A DNA stretch of 10,812 nucleotides, taken from NCBI GenBank assembly GCA_021794855.1, contig JAJYPZ010000018.1, forward strand, positions 1 to 10,812, in the 5' to 3' direction. The translations under genes and the position numbers were made by a program. This stretch comes from Pseudomonadota bacterium (GTDB taxonomy: Bacteria > Pseudomonadota > Gammaproteobacteria > Burkholderiales > Sulfuriferulaceae). How positions within the stretch are numbered: position 1 is the stretch's first letter; each line of letters begins with the position of its first letter. The notes under the pieces were generated by a model. It was not told where the DNA came from, did no database searches, and saw only the letters and a program-made list of their open reading frames with translations. This document shows positions 1 to 6,629 of this stretch, piece by piece.

Positions 1-477
1 CCGGCACAACTGCTGTTCGACGGTGTGATGACGATTGCATACCGCGGTCTGCGTCATTTGCGTTATCAGTGCCTGGGTATAGCGCAGCAGAATTTTTTGC
101 AGGATACCGGCACGACGGCCCCCTGCCCGCTTGAACTCCTGTTTGAGTACCTGCGCCTTAAGGCGATAGGCATACCCTGCGCTTTGCACTATGGCACGAC
201 TCGGAGTGGTTTCTCCGCCCATGAACAAGGATATGCCGAGTATGCCTTCATTGCCGACGACGGCGATTTCTGCAGAAGCGCCATCTTCCAGCACATACAG
301 CATGGAGATGATGCAATCCACAGGGAAATAGGCATACTGCAGCCTCCCTCCCGACTCATATAACACCTCGCCCAATGGAAGCGAAACCAGTTCCAGTTGA
401 GGCAGCAAACGCTCGTATTCGACTGGCGTCAAAGCGGCCAGCAATTGATTTTCCATCGGATTATGGATAGTAGACAT
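1..477 (-). CDS. Crp/Fnr-type transcriptional regulator, C-terminus cut by window edge
   Basis: Reading leftward from ATG 475-477 gives an open frame of 159 codons that runs off position 1. It starts MSTIHNPMENQLLAALTP, and a GGAG ribosome site lies 6 bases upstream (484-487). Residues about 15-125 look like the cNMP-binding-like beta-roll of the Crp/Fnr family, with the stretches EDGASAEIAVVGNEGILGIS and GGETTPSRAIVQSAG. The end, TAVCNRHHTVEQQLCR, is the linker helix that normally precedes the helix-turn-helix, so the DNA-binding domain lies beyond the window. Members of this subfamily are DNA-binding regulators whose ligand is generally unknown, and the cassette does not look like a classical cAMP pocket. 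About 80 residues are probably missing. It may regulate nearby stress genes, but nothing in the sequence proves this. Confidence 0.88.
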   Translation of the reverse strand, partial: MSTIHNPMENQLLAALTPVEYERLLPQLELVSLPLGEVLYESGGRLQYAYFPVDCIISMLYVLEDGASAEIAVVGNEGILGISLFMGGETTPSRAIVQSAGYAYRLKAQVLKQEFKRAGGRRAGILQKILLRYTQALITQMTQTAVCNRHHTVEQQLCR

Positions 478-684
478 CTAAAACTCCAGATTCGAGATCC
501 GGCACTGCATTCATCGTGACGATAACTGCGGGGCCAGGAGAGCAGACGATAAATAATGCAAAACCTGCTTGTGCATTTTCTCAAATAAAACATCATCCTT
601 GCTCGTTCATGCCCACGATATTTGTTAAACTTGCAATCCTGTCAGACAGAGTCTGCAAGAATCAAAATGAATACTCTGGCTGAA
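478..684. other. Intergenic region upstream of the Crp/Fnr-type gene
   Basis: These 207 bases lie between the end of the YqjE-like gene and the start of the Crp/Fnr-type gene, both on the minus strand, so they should carry the regulator's promoter. A small hairpin is visible, CAGAC at 643-647 pairing with GTCTG at 651-655, with CTTG (630-633) able to pair with CAAG (656-659) further out. It lacks a clear T-run on the minus strand, so I do not call it a terminator. I find no coding frame or convincing promoter boxes. Confidence 0.4.
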
Positions 685-1125
685 TTATAAGTGCTCCGTC
701 CCTGCTGCCTGGACGACTTCCGCCGAGGCGTGCGGTTCAGAAAAAATGGTCGGGCCGGCTTTTCGAGTTAACTCAGCATAAGATGAATGAAACAGAGGGG
801 GACTGCTCTTCATCTTCTGCAAAGCCGCCCACGACACAAAAAAACCGCAGAATAAAAACAAACCGGTAAGCATTCCTAACACCCCGAGACGCTGCGTATC
901 CCAAGAGGCAATAACCACTAATATCACCAGCAGGATAACTCCGACGCCGATACTGAACATCGCTACCAGCAACCAGATCAGTTGATTGGTCACGCGCTCT
1001 CTCGCCTGCTCCAGATCCAGCAATACAAGCTCTGCGCGAGTAAAAACCATCGCCACCAATGTGACGGGTAACGCTTTGAGCGACTCGAACAGTTTTTTAG
1101 CAGAAGTGCGGGATTTCGCGGTCAT
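685..1125 (-). CDS. YqjE-like phage-holin-superfamily (PF07332-type) membrane protein
   Basis: This 146-residue protein has a short cytoplasmic N-terminus with the family pattern FESLKALPVTLVAMVFTRAE, then an amphipathic helix (RAELVLLDLEQARER). Two hydrophobic segments follow at about residues 49-74 and 80-102, separated by the conserved WDTQRL turn. The tail contains PPLFHSSYAELTRK, as in YqjE. YqjE family proteins are small inner-membrane proteins encoded beside YqjD/ElaB proteins in enterobacteria and linked to stationary phase and stress; their biochemical role is not settled. The gene starts 16 bases after the stop of the DUF883 gene. It has no good Shine-Dalgarno sequence, so translational coupling within a two-gene operon is likely. 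A lytic holin role is unlikely, since there is no endolysin or phage gene nearby. Confidence 0.85.
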   Translation of the reverse strand: MTAKSRTSAKKLFESLKALPVTLVAMVFTRAELVLLDLEQARERVTNQLIWLLVAMFSIGVGVILLVILVVIASWDTQRLGVLGMLTGLFLFCGFFVSWAALQKMKSSPPLFHSSYAELTRKAGPTIFSEPHASAEVVQAAGTEHL

Positions 1126-1141
1126 CGCAATACAGCCATTA

Positions 1142-1471
1142 TTAACGACGACTTATCATCAAACCTATCACCAATCCTGCGCCGGCAGCTATGCCTACTG
1201 CTTTCCATGGCTTGTCGTGTACATAATCGTCCGTTACGCGAGCGGCCGCACGGGTTTTCTCCATGAGCGCAAATTGCGCGTCAGCCATTTTAAGTTTGGC
1301 GACCGACAGGGATTCCTGCGCTTTTGCGCGTACCGTCGCCATGGCTTCGCCGCCCTGATTGACGGTAGCTTTGAGCAGCGCTTCTGCATCGGCTATCACT
1401 ACTTTAAAATCGCGGATCAGCTGTTCTTTGGAAACATCGGAATCTGAAATGGAATCGGACATATTGTTCAT
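1142..1471 (-). CDS. DUF883 family (ElaB/YqjD/YgaM-like) membrane-anchored protein
   Basis: This 109-residue protein has an acidic N-terminus followed by a long helical, coiled-coil-prone region (about 14-80), rich in Ala, Glu, Lys and Gln. The C-terminus has the family signature VHDKPWKAVGIAAG, then a glycine-rich transmembrane helix ending in two arginines (about 90-109). In E. coli, YqjD and ElaB are anchored to the inner membrane by this C-terminal helix, and YqjD binds 70S and 100S ribosomes in stationary phase. The same topology is expected here. The chosen start, ATG 1469-1471, has AGGA 9 bases upstream; a second ATG three codons in is too far from it. The gene is the first of a two-gene unit with the YqjE-like gene. 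A GTGCGGT motif lies about 92 bases upstream, at 1563-1569 on the complement. Confidence 0.9.
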   Translation of the reverse strand: MNNMSDSISDSDVSKEQLIRDFKVVIADAEALLKATVNQGGEAMATVRAKAQESLSVAKLKMADAQFALMEKTRAAARVTDDYVHDKPWKAVGIAAGAGLVIGLMISRR

Positions 1472-1610
1472 GATGTTCTTTCCTTCTGAATTAAAAAATT
1501 ATAACTACGATAACATAACAAGCATCTCTGTGTCATAGCGTACGATCTCATCTTAACCTGTTACCGCACGCAAGCCAATCGCTGCGATTTTATATTAGCA
1601 CGAACACCGG

Positions 1611-1639
1611 TTTCGGCCGATCATAGGTCTCGGCCGAAA
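1611..1639. repeat. Perfect 10-bp inverted repeat (hairpin) after the PRC-barrel gene
   Basis: TTTCGGCCGA (1611-1620) and TCGGCCGAAA (1630-1639) form a perfect 10-bp stem with a 9-base loop, starting 8 bases beyond the PRC-barrel stop codon. Its position suggests a transcript 3'-end or mRNA-stabilising hairpin. No T-run follows on either strand, so it is not a textbook intrinsic terminator. Confidence 0.6.
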
Positions 1640-1647
1640 TTCGATTA

Positions 1648-2082
1648 TCAAACGCGATAGTCGTTTGCTTCGGGTTTGGTGCCGTAATAAGTATGTATCT
1701 GGTTCACCCACGTCTGATCGGCCATATCGGGCCAGTTATCGGGGTCAAAACCGGGTGCACTTTTCAGCCGGTCTTTATCGACGTCGAGCACGAAACGTTT
1801 TTCAACGGTATCCAGTTTTAAAGCTTGCCAGGGTACGGCAAACAATTTTTCGCCCATGCCTAAAAAGCCGCCGAACGATAACACCGCATAAGCAACTTTT
1901 CCGGTACGCATATCGAGCATGATTTCTTTGATATCGCCCAGATCTTCGTCTTCGCTATTGTAAACATCGTTGCCGATCAGCGTATCGGCACCCATAAGTC
2001 TAGGGCCTGGCCCGGAATCGGTATCCATATCAGCGGTAGTGGTTTTATACATTCCGTACGTATCGTGATCTTCGTAGTTCAT
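1648..2082 (-). CDS. PRC-barrel domain protein
   Basis: This 144-residue soluble protein has a disordered, Asp/Thr/Tyr-rich N-terminus (1-28). A PRC-barrel follows at about residues 30-108, with the pattern ADTLIGNDVYNSEDEDLGDI, then LDMRTGKVAYAVLSFGGFLG and EKLFAVPWQAL. The C-terminal extension includes GFDPDNWPDM. PRC-barrels occur in photosynthetic reaction centre H subunits, in the ribosome maturation factor RimM and in many small bacterial proteins often annotated as stress or photosystem-like; stand-alone copies have no defined biochemical role. An upstream in-frame ATG (2104-2106) would add eight residues, but AGGAG at 2089-2093 sits 6 bases before ATG 2080-2082, so I chose the inner start. 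The gene is divergent from katE and shares its upstream region. Confidence 0.88.
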   Translation of the reverse strand: MNYEDHDTYGMYKTTTADMDTDSGPGPRLMGADTLIGNDVYNSEDEDLGDIKEIMLDMRTGKVAYAVLSFGGFLGMGEKLFAVPWQALKLDTVEKRFVLDVDKDRLKSAPGFDPDNWPDMADQTWVNQIHTYYGTKPEANDYRV

Positions 2083-2222
2083 GGTCTTCTCCTCTCGGTT
2101 AAACAATGCGAGGTCTAAAGTTAGGCTTTAGCAAAAATAATTTCTGTTCGATGTCGCACATAACTTTTCCGAAAACAGTTTTCAAAATACCACTCCGCCT
2201 ATCTTTTCCATGATCGGGTCGC

Positions 2223-2275
2223 TTATAAATTATATAAAATTATTTATTTGTTTTCAAATTGTTATAAATTATATA
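2223..2275. repeat. AT-rich 14-base direct repeat pair
   Basis: TTATAAATTATATA occurs exactly at 2223-2236 and again at 2262-2275, 39 bases apart start to start, in an almost purely A/T block. The placement upstream of katE and of the divergent PRC-barrel gene suits an UP-element, an H-NS-type nucleation tract or a tandem operator. Low sequence complexity could also explain it. Confidence 0.5.
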
Positions 2276-2305
2276 CGAATGATTTTGAGCTTCGGTCCGA
2301 CAATG

Positions 2306-2335
2306 TTTACTGCCTGAAATATTCGCCTATATAAA
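2306..2335 (+). promoter_or_regulatory. Candidate katE promoter
   Basis: TTTACT (2306-2311, 4 of 6 matches to TTGACA) and TATAAA (2330-2335, 5 of 6 matches to TATAAT) are 18 bases apart. The overlapping TATATA at 2328-2333 would give 16. The context CCTATATAAAG could suit sigma-S as well as sigma70. This is inferred from consensus only. Confidence 0.35.
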
Positions 2336-2400
2336 GAATAGATCCAGTTCTATTTGTAGGCAAACCGAAACCAAAAAAGAGCAGACATCCTGAATTGAGA

Positions 2401-2414
2401 GTGCGGTACCGCAC
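2401..2414. promoter_or_regulatory. Perfect 14-bp palindrome in the katE leader, possible operator
   Basis: GTGCGGTACCGCAC is its own reverse complement. It lies 84 bases before the katE ATG and downstream of the best promoter candidate. Its half-site, GTGCGGT, recurs in two other intergenic regions of the window (1563-1569 on the complement; 8023-8029, and 8077-8083 on the complement). That fits a dimeric repressor or activator site. The regulator is unknown; in RNA it could also fold as a small hairpin. Confidence 0.45.
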
Positions 2415-2498
2415 AGCACCATTTTTGCGCCTTGGCGTACCGTACCTAATCTTTTCCAATCAGAAAAGTCCAACGATTCAATAACGGAGACAAACGTC

Positions 2499-4616
2499 AT
2501 GACCGGCAAAAAATCGGAAACACCCGAAACTTCTTCGAATTCCAAGACAAAAGCAGCATTTACCGAACCGCCTCATACCGCCGCGAGCGGAGGTGAATGG
2601 CATCAAACCGGCGCCGCTACCGCACAGCCGCTTACGACCAATCAGGGAGTAACGATCGCCGACAATCAGAACTCCCTCAAAAGCCATGAACGCGGACCCG
2701 TACTGCTCGAAGATTTTATCCTGAGAGAAAAAATATTCCATTTCGATCACGAGCGCATACCCGAGCGCATCGTCCATGCCCGTGGCACCGGCGCGCATGG
2801 GGTGTTTGAACTGACCGACTCGCTGGAACAGTTCACGACTGCCGGGATTCTGACCGAAGTTGGCAAGCAAACGCCCGTATTTGCCCGCTTTTCCACTGTA
2901 ACCGGTGGTGCCGGATCTGTCGATACGCCTCGCGACGTACGAGGGTTTGCCGTCAAGTTTTACACCAGCCAAGGCAATTGGGATCTGGTTGGAAATAACA
3001 TACCTGTTTTTTTTATTCAGGATGCCATTAAATTTCCCGATTTGATCCATGCGGTAAAAATGGAACCGGATCGCGCCTTCCCCCAGGCTGCCACCGCCCA
3101 CGACACGTTCTGGGATTACATATCCGTCACCCCGGAATCCATGCATATGATCATGTGGATCATGTCTGATCGCGCACTGCCGAGATCTCTGGCAATGATG
3201 GAAGGATTCGGCATTCACAGCTTTCGTCTGATAAACAATGAAGGCAAATCGACCTTCGTAAAATACCACTGGCGTCCCAAATTCGGTTTGCAATCGACTA
3301 TTTGGGACGAAACCATGAAAATAACCGGCGCCGACCCGGATTTTCACCGGCGCGATTTCTTCGAAGCGATCGAAGCCGGACAATTTCCCGAATGGGAACT
3401 GGCCGTCCAGTTGTTCACGCAGGAAGAAGCCGATGAGCTGCCATTCGACCATCTCGATCCGACCAAGCTGATCCCCGAGGAACTGATACCGCTGAGAACC
3501 ATAGGCCGCATGACCCTGAATCGCTGGCCGGACAATTTTTTTGCCGAAACCGAACAGGTCGCATTCTGTCCGAGCAATATTCTCCCCGGCATGGACTTTT
3601 CCAACGATCCGTTATTGCAAGGACGGTTATTCTCCTATCTGGATACGCAACTGTCGCGGCTCGGTTCGCCCAATTTCAATCAGATCCCCGTCAATGCCCC
3701 TAAATGTCCGTTCGCCAACCAGCAACGCGACGGCCATATGCAAATGGCGCCCCAACCCGGACGGGTCGCATACGAACCGAATACCATGGCGCCCGAAGCC
3801 CCCAGAGAAGATTCCGTACACGGTTTTACTTCAGCCGGAGTCGAAGAAAACGGCCTCAAAAGCCGGATCAGGCCGGAAAGCTTTGCCGATCATTACAGCC
3901 AGGCGCGGCAATTTTTTCTCAGCCAGACAACTTATGAACAAGCGCATATCGCTTACGCACTGGTATTCGAGTTGTCTAAAGTCACTCAGGTATCCGTACG
4001 GACGGCGATAGTCGGACATTTACGCAATATCGACGAAAATCTGGCGGTTCGGGTCGCTCACGGACTTGCGCTGACCGGGCTCCCTCCGGCTCCTCCTTGC
4101 AGCGTCCCGGTGCAGGATTTGCCCGTGTCCCCGGCGTTGCAGTTGATAGGCAAAGCGAAAAATATTTTACTGGGACGGGTCATAGGCATTCTGATCGATA
4201 ACGGGTCCGACGGGGGTTTGGTCAACAAGCTCAAACAGGCGGCCCAGGATGCGGGAGCCAGGGTGAAACTGGTCGCTCCGAGAATTGGTACGGTCATCTA
4301 TGCAGACGGCAGTACAGTCGCCGCAGACGGACAGTTAGCGGGCACGCCGTCGGTGATTTTCGACGCCGTAGCGCTGATCTTATCCGCAGAATCGGTAAAA
4401 CTGCTGTGCAAGGAATCTGTCGCCATAGACTTTGTACGGGATGCCTACTCGCATCTCAAAGGCATTGCGGTGAATCGCGAAAGCGAACCCTTGCTGGAAG
4501 AAGCCGATGCAAGCAGTACGTTGGGCGTAACGAGCGCGGACAATATCGAACAATTCCTGAAATACGCCAAAACCCGGCAATGGGAACGCGAGAGCTGGCA
4601 TCGCACGCTGGCATAA
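2499..4616 (+). CDS. katE: Monofunctional haem catalase, large-subunit HPII/KatE type
   Basis: This 705-residue enzyme dismutates H2O2 to water and O2 in the cytoplasm. The catalytic His is His93 (RIPERIVHARGTGAHG) and the distal Asn is Asn166 (DLVGNNIPVFFIQD). The proximal haem ligand is Tyr380 with Arg376 (LLQGRLFSYLDTQLSRLG). The core catalase fold ends near residue 520. A flavodoxin-like, DJ-1/PfpI-type C-terminal domain follows (about 550-700, beginning LLGRVIGILIDNGSDGG), which marks clade 2 catalases; length is near the 753 residues of E. coli HPII. An oddity: HPII His392, which crosslinks to the haem-ligand Tyr415, is here Cys357 (VAFCPSN), exactly 23 residues before Tyr380 as in the fungal enzyme with a Cys-Tyr bond. 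The ribosome site GGAG is 9 bases upstream. The gene is convergent with sor and close enough to share a terminator region. Confidence 0.96.
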   Translation: MTGKKSETPETSSNSKTKAAFTEPPHTAASGGEWHQTGAATAQPLTTNQGVTIADNQNSLKSHERGPVLLEDFILREKIFHFDHERIPERIVHARGTGAHGVFELTDSLEQFTTAGILTEVGKQTPVFARFSTVTGGAGSVDTPRDVRGFAVKFYTSQGNWDLVGNNIPVFFIQDAIKFPDLIHAVKMEPDRAFPQAATAHDTFWDYISVTPESMHMIMWIMSDRALPRSLAMMEGFGIHSFRLINNEGKSTFVKYHWRPKFGLQSTIWDETMKITGADPDFHRRDFFEAIEAGQFPEWELAVQLFTQEEADELPFDHLDPTKLIPEELIPLRTIGRMTLNRWPDNFFAETEQVAFCPSNILPGMDFSNDPLLQGRLFSYLDTQLSRLGSPNFNQIPVNAPKCPFANQQRDGHMQMAPQPGRVAYEPNTMAPEAPREDSVHGFTSAGVEENGLKSRIRPESFADHYSQARQFFLSQTTYEQAHIAYALVFELSKVTQVSVRTAIVGHLRNIDENLAVRVAHGLALTGLPPAPPCSVPVQDLPVSPALQLIGKAKNILLGRVIGILIDNGSDGGLVNKLKQAAQDAGARVKLVAPRIGTVIYADGSTVAADGQLAGTPSVIFDAVALILSAESVKLLCKESVAIDFVRDAYSHLKGIAVNRESEPLLEEADASSTLGVTSADNIEQFLKYAKTRQWERESWHRTLA

Positions 4617-4625
4617 TTTTACTTT

Positions 4626-4670
4626 GCCGATACCGTCGATATGCGGCGGCATCGGCAGTATATTTATTTC
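4626..4670 (+). terminator. Candidate terminator between convergent katE and sor
   Basis: GCCGAT (4626-4631) pairs with ATCGGC (4651-4656). After one mismatch, CCG (4633-4635) pairs with CGG (4647-4649). A T-rich but interrupted tract (TATATTTATTTCTT) follows on the plus strand, starting nine bases after the katE stop. The T-tract overlaps the sor stop codon. On the minus strand the hairpin is followed by A-rich sequence, so it fits katE better than sor. Confidence 0.5.
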
Positions 4671-5602
4671 TTCAATTTTCTGCGCCACATACCCTGTTCC
4701 ATCATCGGAGCGAGAAACACATAATAAGGACCGCGATCAAGATGGGCGAGCACGCCATTATTATGAATCTGGCGCAATTCGTAATCCACCATCGTATAGC
4801 CTAATCCGACATGCGCGAAATCGCTGTTTTCCCATTCGATATGCACATAATACTGGGTTGGAGTTTGCGGCGGAATCGGTGGTTTGTCGTGGACACCATT
4901 GCCGTAATTGGTGTTATAAGCTGGTGGATTGGCGCCCAGTGTAGCCTTCAGATTACCTTCTGGATCCAGCTGAAAGGAGCCGATAGCCGAAACGCCGAAC
5001 TGTTTGAGCAACATCCAGCCGACCATGCCGGGAACATTGGTCCGCATCCAGCTCAGGGTTTCAATTACGCCCTCTTCAAACGCCTTTTCGTGCCCGGCCA
5101 TAACCCAGTGATCGCCCAACACGATAGCGCGTTGCCCGGTCAAGGCGATTTTCGGAATCCGTATCTTATTCTGGAACGCATCGCCGATGACTTCCGGCAC
5201 GTCGGTCATGGCATGCAGAAAAGGCAGATCGGACCGAATGATTTCATAATACGGTTCCCACGGTCCTTCGATCACCATATCCAGACAATGATGGCAAAGC
5301 TCATAAATGGTGTCGAAGTTGTCATGATGCATTTGCTCGTGGGAATGTACGTCTTTCCATACCGTATATTGGTACATTCCGATTGGATTGAGCGTTTCCC
5401 GCATATCGACAGCGCCGCCGCCATAGCGGCCGGCCATGGGATGTATCCCCGTCTGGATAAGCTGTTCGAAGCCCATGAATCCGGGGTTGGTAGCAGTCGT
5501 TATGCATACTTTCGGCCCGACTTTCATCATGGTCTCGTAACTTTCCGGCCGGTTGGCGATTTTCGCCACATTAATAGCGATAATGGGATTTTCGTTACTC
5601 AT
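4664..5602 (-). CDS. sor: Sulfur oxygenase reductase (SOR)
   Basis: This 312-residue soluble enzyme of the SOR family performs O2-dependent disproportionation of elemental sulfur to sulfite, thiosulfate and sulfide, without external cofactors, in a hollow 24-subunit cytoplasmic shell. From the chosen start the mononuclear iron ligands are His88, His92 and Glu116 (HSHEQMHHDN and EGPWEPYYEI). The sulfur-binding Cys33 is in VGPKVCITTATNPGF, and Cys103/Cys106 are in ELCHHCLDM. These match His86, His90, Glu114, Cys31, Cys101 and Cys104 of the Acidianus ambivalens enzyme with a constant offset of two. They are the only cysteines in the protein. The C-terminus (ELRQIH, APMMEQGMW) also matches, and length is close to the usual 308. 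ATG 5600-5602 has GGAG 6 bases upstream; the in-frame ATG at 5612-5614 has none. It is the last gene of the sqr operon, 80 bases after the DUF1641 gene. Confidence 0.95.
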   Translation of the reverse strand: MSNENPIIAINVAKIANRPESYETMMKVGPKVCITTATNPGFMGFEQLIQTGIHPMAGRYGGGAVDMRETLNPIGMYQYTVWKDVHSHEQMHHDNFDTIYELCHHCLDMVIEGPWEPYYEIIRSDLPFLHAMTDVPEVIGDAFQNKIRIPKIALTGQRAIVLGDHWVMAGHEKAFEEGVIETLSWMRTNVPGMVGWMLLKQFGVSAIGSFQLDPEGNLKATLGANPPAYNTNYGNGVHDKPPIPPQTPTQYYVHIEWENSDFAHVGLGYTMVDYELRQIHNNGVLAHLDRGPYYVFLAPMMEQGMWRRKLKK

Positions 5603-5682
5603 AGGATACTCCATAAATTAATTAAACAAACATTGCTTGACGAGCGCCCGTAAACGCCCAACGGTTCTTTTCTCCTCCAGGT

Positions 5683-6564
5683 TCAGTGCCGCACCGCGCC
5701 GTTCCGGGCTGGCGATGCGGGATGTTCCATATGTTGCGCGGTAACGATAATGCGCTGCAGGAATTCCTGTACTACCGGATCGCGCAGAAGCTTGACCAGA
5801 CCGACCAGACCGCCTTTCGGCGCATCGGGTTCGGCAATTTCGGTTGCCGACTGCTGCCACGCCTGCGCCAGCTCGTTCAGCATTTGCAGTAATGCCGGGA
5901 TCTGCGCCAGACCGCGCATACCTTCGAGCTGCTTGATCGTGCCTGCCGTCAGCGCATCCAGATCGCTGTTCTGCATGACCCCGGATAGCAATGACGAAAC
6001 GTCGCGCAGCCGTTTAAACGTACCATCGCGATGCAATGCGCCCAAGGTGCGGGCTGCGTCGAGCAATGCCGCATCCAGACCGGTCTGCTGCCATACGGCA
6101 CCCAGTTCAACCAGCCCTTCGGTGACACCTGCCGCCAGATTCTGTTGATAAAATTCGTTAATCGCCTGTAACGTATCGACAACATGCTGAAAAGCTGCCA
6201 TTTGCTGCCGTAAAGTCTCCCAGGAAATTTGTTGGCTCCATTGCAATACCGGGGGCAGCAAGGCTTGTAACTGATGCATGGATTCGGCAATAAACACAGC
6301 GTTATCGCGTATCCCGGCCAGCAGTCCGCTGTTGCGCAAGACAGTCAGGGTAGCGAGAGTTTCTTCCAGCAAATTCGGTAAATCGTGGCGTTCGTACAGG
6401 CAACCGGCGTTATGGACGGCATGGGTTAAGGGTTGAGCGAATTCGGGTTGCCATCCTTCAGCAAGACGCGCACCGATTTCGCCGAGAAATTTCAAACCTT
6501 CGAGTTGACGGTTATCCAGATTTTTAAGCCCGTCGGCGGCAGCCGGAGCGGATGAAGTATCCAT
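5683..6564 (-). CDS. DUF1641 domain protein, probable SQR-associated partner
   Basis: This 293-residue protein is almost entirely alpha-helical, without a signal peptide or membrane segment. The C-terminal part (about 250-280, PKGGLVGLVKLLRDPVVQEF) matches the DUF1641 pattern. Two upstream stretches resemble it and each other: TLTVLRNSGLLAGIRD (about 72-87) and TLGALHRDGTFKRLRD (about 173-188). This suggests internal repeats. DUF1641 proteins, such as Bacillus YrhD beside a formate dehydrogenase-like gene, tend to be encoded next to flavin or molybdenum oxidoreductases; no activity is established. Here the gene sits between sqr and sor, 65 bases after sqr. A docking, scaffold or regulatory subunit role is an inference. 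ATG 6562-6564 has AGGA 8 bases upstream. The ATG at 6568-6570 is too close to that site, and the more distal GTG at 6598-6600 lies inside a hairpin. Confidence 0.8.
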   Translation of the reverse strand: MDTSSAPAAADGLKNLDNRQLEGLKFLGEIGARLAEGWQPEFAQPLTHAVHNAGCLYERHDLPNLLEETLATLTVLRNSGLLAGIRDNAVFIAESMHQLQALLPPVLQWSQQISWETLRQQMAAFQHVVDTLQAINEFYQQNLAAGVTEGLVELGAVWQQTGLDAALLDAARTLGALHRDGTFKRLRDVSSLLSGVMQNSDLDALTAGTIKQLEGMRGLAQIPALLQMLNELAQAWQQSATEIAEPDAPKGGLVGLVKLLRDPVVQEFLQRIIVTAQHMEHPASPARNGAVRH

Positions 6565-6594
6565 AGACATATTCCTCGCAAGATAGGAATGAAG

Positions 6595-6619
6595 TGCCAC
6601 GGTTAGATCGACCGTGGCA
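6595..6619 (-). terminator. Intra-operon hairpin between sqr and the DUF1641 gene
   Basis: TGCCACGGT (6595-6603) and ACCGTGGCA (6611-6619) form a perfect 9-bp GC-rich stem with a 7-base loop, 10 bases after the sqr stop. Only weakly T-rich sequence (ACTTCATTCCTATCTT) follows on the minus strand. A leaky terminator, or a hairpin that protects the sqr mRNA 3' end, is more likely than full termination, because the next ribosome site follows within 30 bases. Confidence 0.5.
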
Positions 6620-6629
6620 TACGTACGCT

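Larger units (their letters stand above)
2083..2498. promoter_or_regulatory. Divergent intergenic region between the PRC-barrel gene and katE
   Basis: This 416-base stretch has no convincing gene. It separates the minus-strand PRC-barrel gene from plus-strand katE and must hold both promoters. From the left it has a mixed-composition stretch (2107-2215), a strongly AT-rich block (2220-2276) with a 14-base direct repeat, a candidate sigma70-like promoter (2306-2335), a perfect 14-bp palindrome (2401-2414) and the katE ribosome site GGAG (2486-2489). The distance from the candidate promoter to the katE ATG implies a leader of about 155 bases. Confidence 0.6.

Noticed and set aside
25..363. 112-codon open frame on the plus strand at the left edge
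   Set aside because: It is antisense to the Crp/Fnr-type gene, which continues past the window edge and carries clear family motifs.
685..1125. Phage holin, implying a prophage
   Set aside because: The holin-superfamily name is a domain label. The DUF883 partner and absence of phage genes make it a YqjE-like housekeeping or stress protein.
2478..3452. 324-codon open frame on the minus strand
   Set aside because: It lies antisense to the catalase core, which has complete active-site motifs. The antisense product shows no family pattern and has no ribosome site I can support.
4811..5653. 280-codon open frame on the plus strand
   Set aside because: It is the reverse complement of the sor gene, whose catalytic residues fix the true strand. 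The length reflects codon bias of sor.
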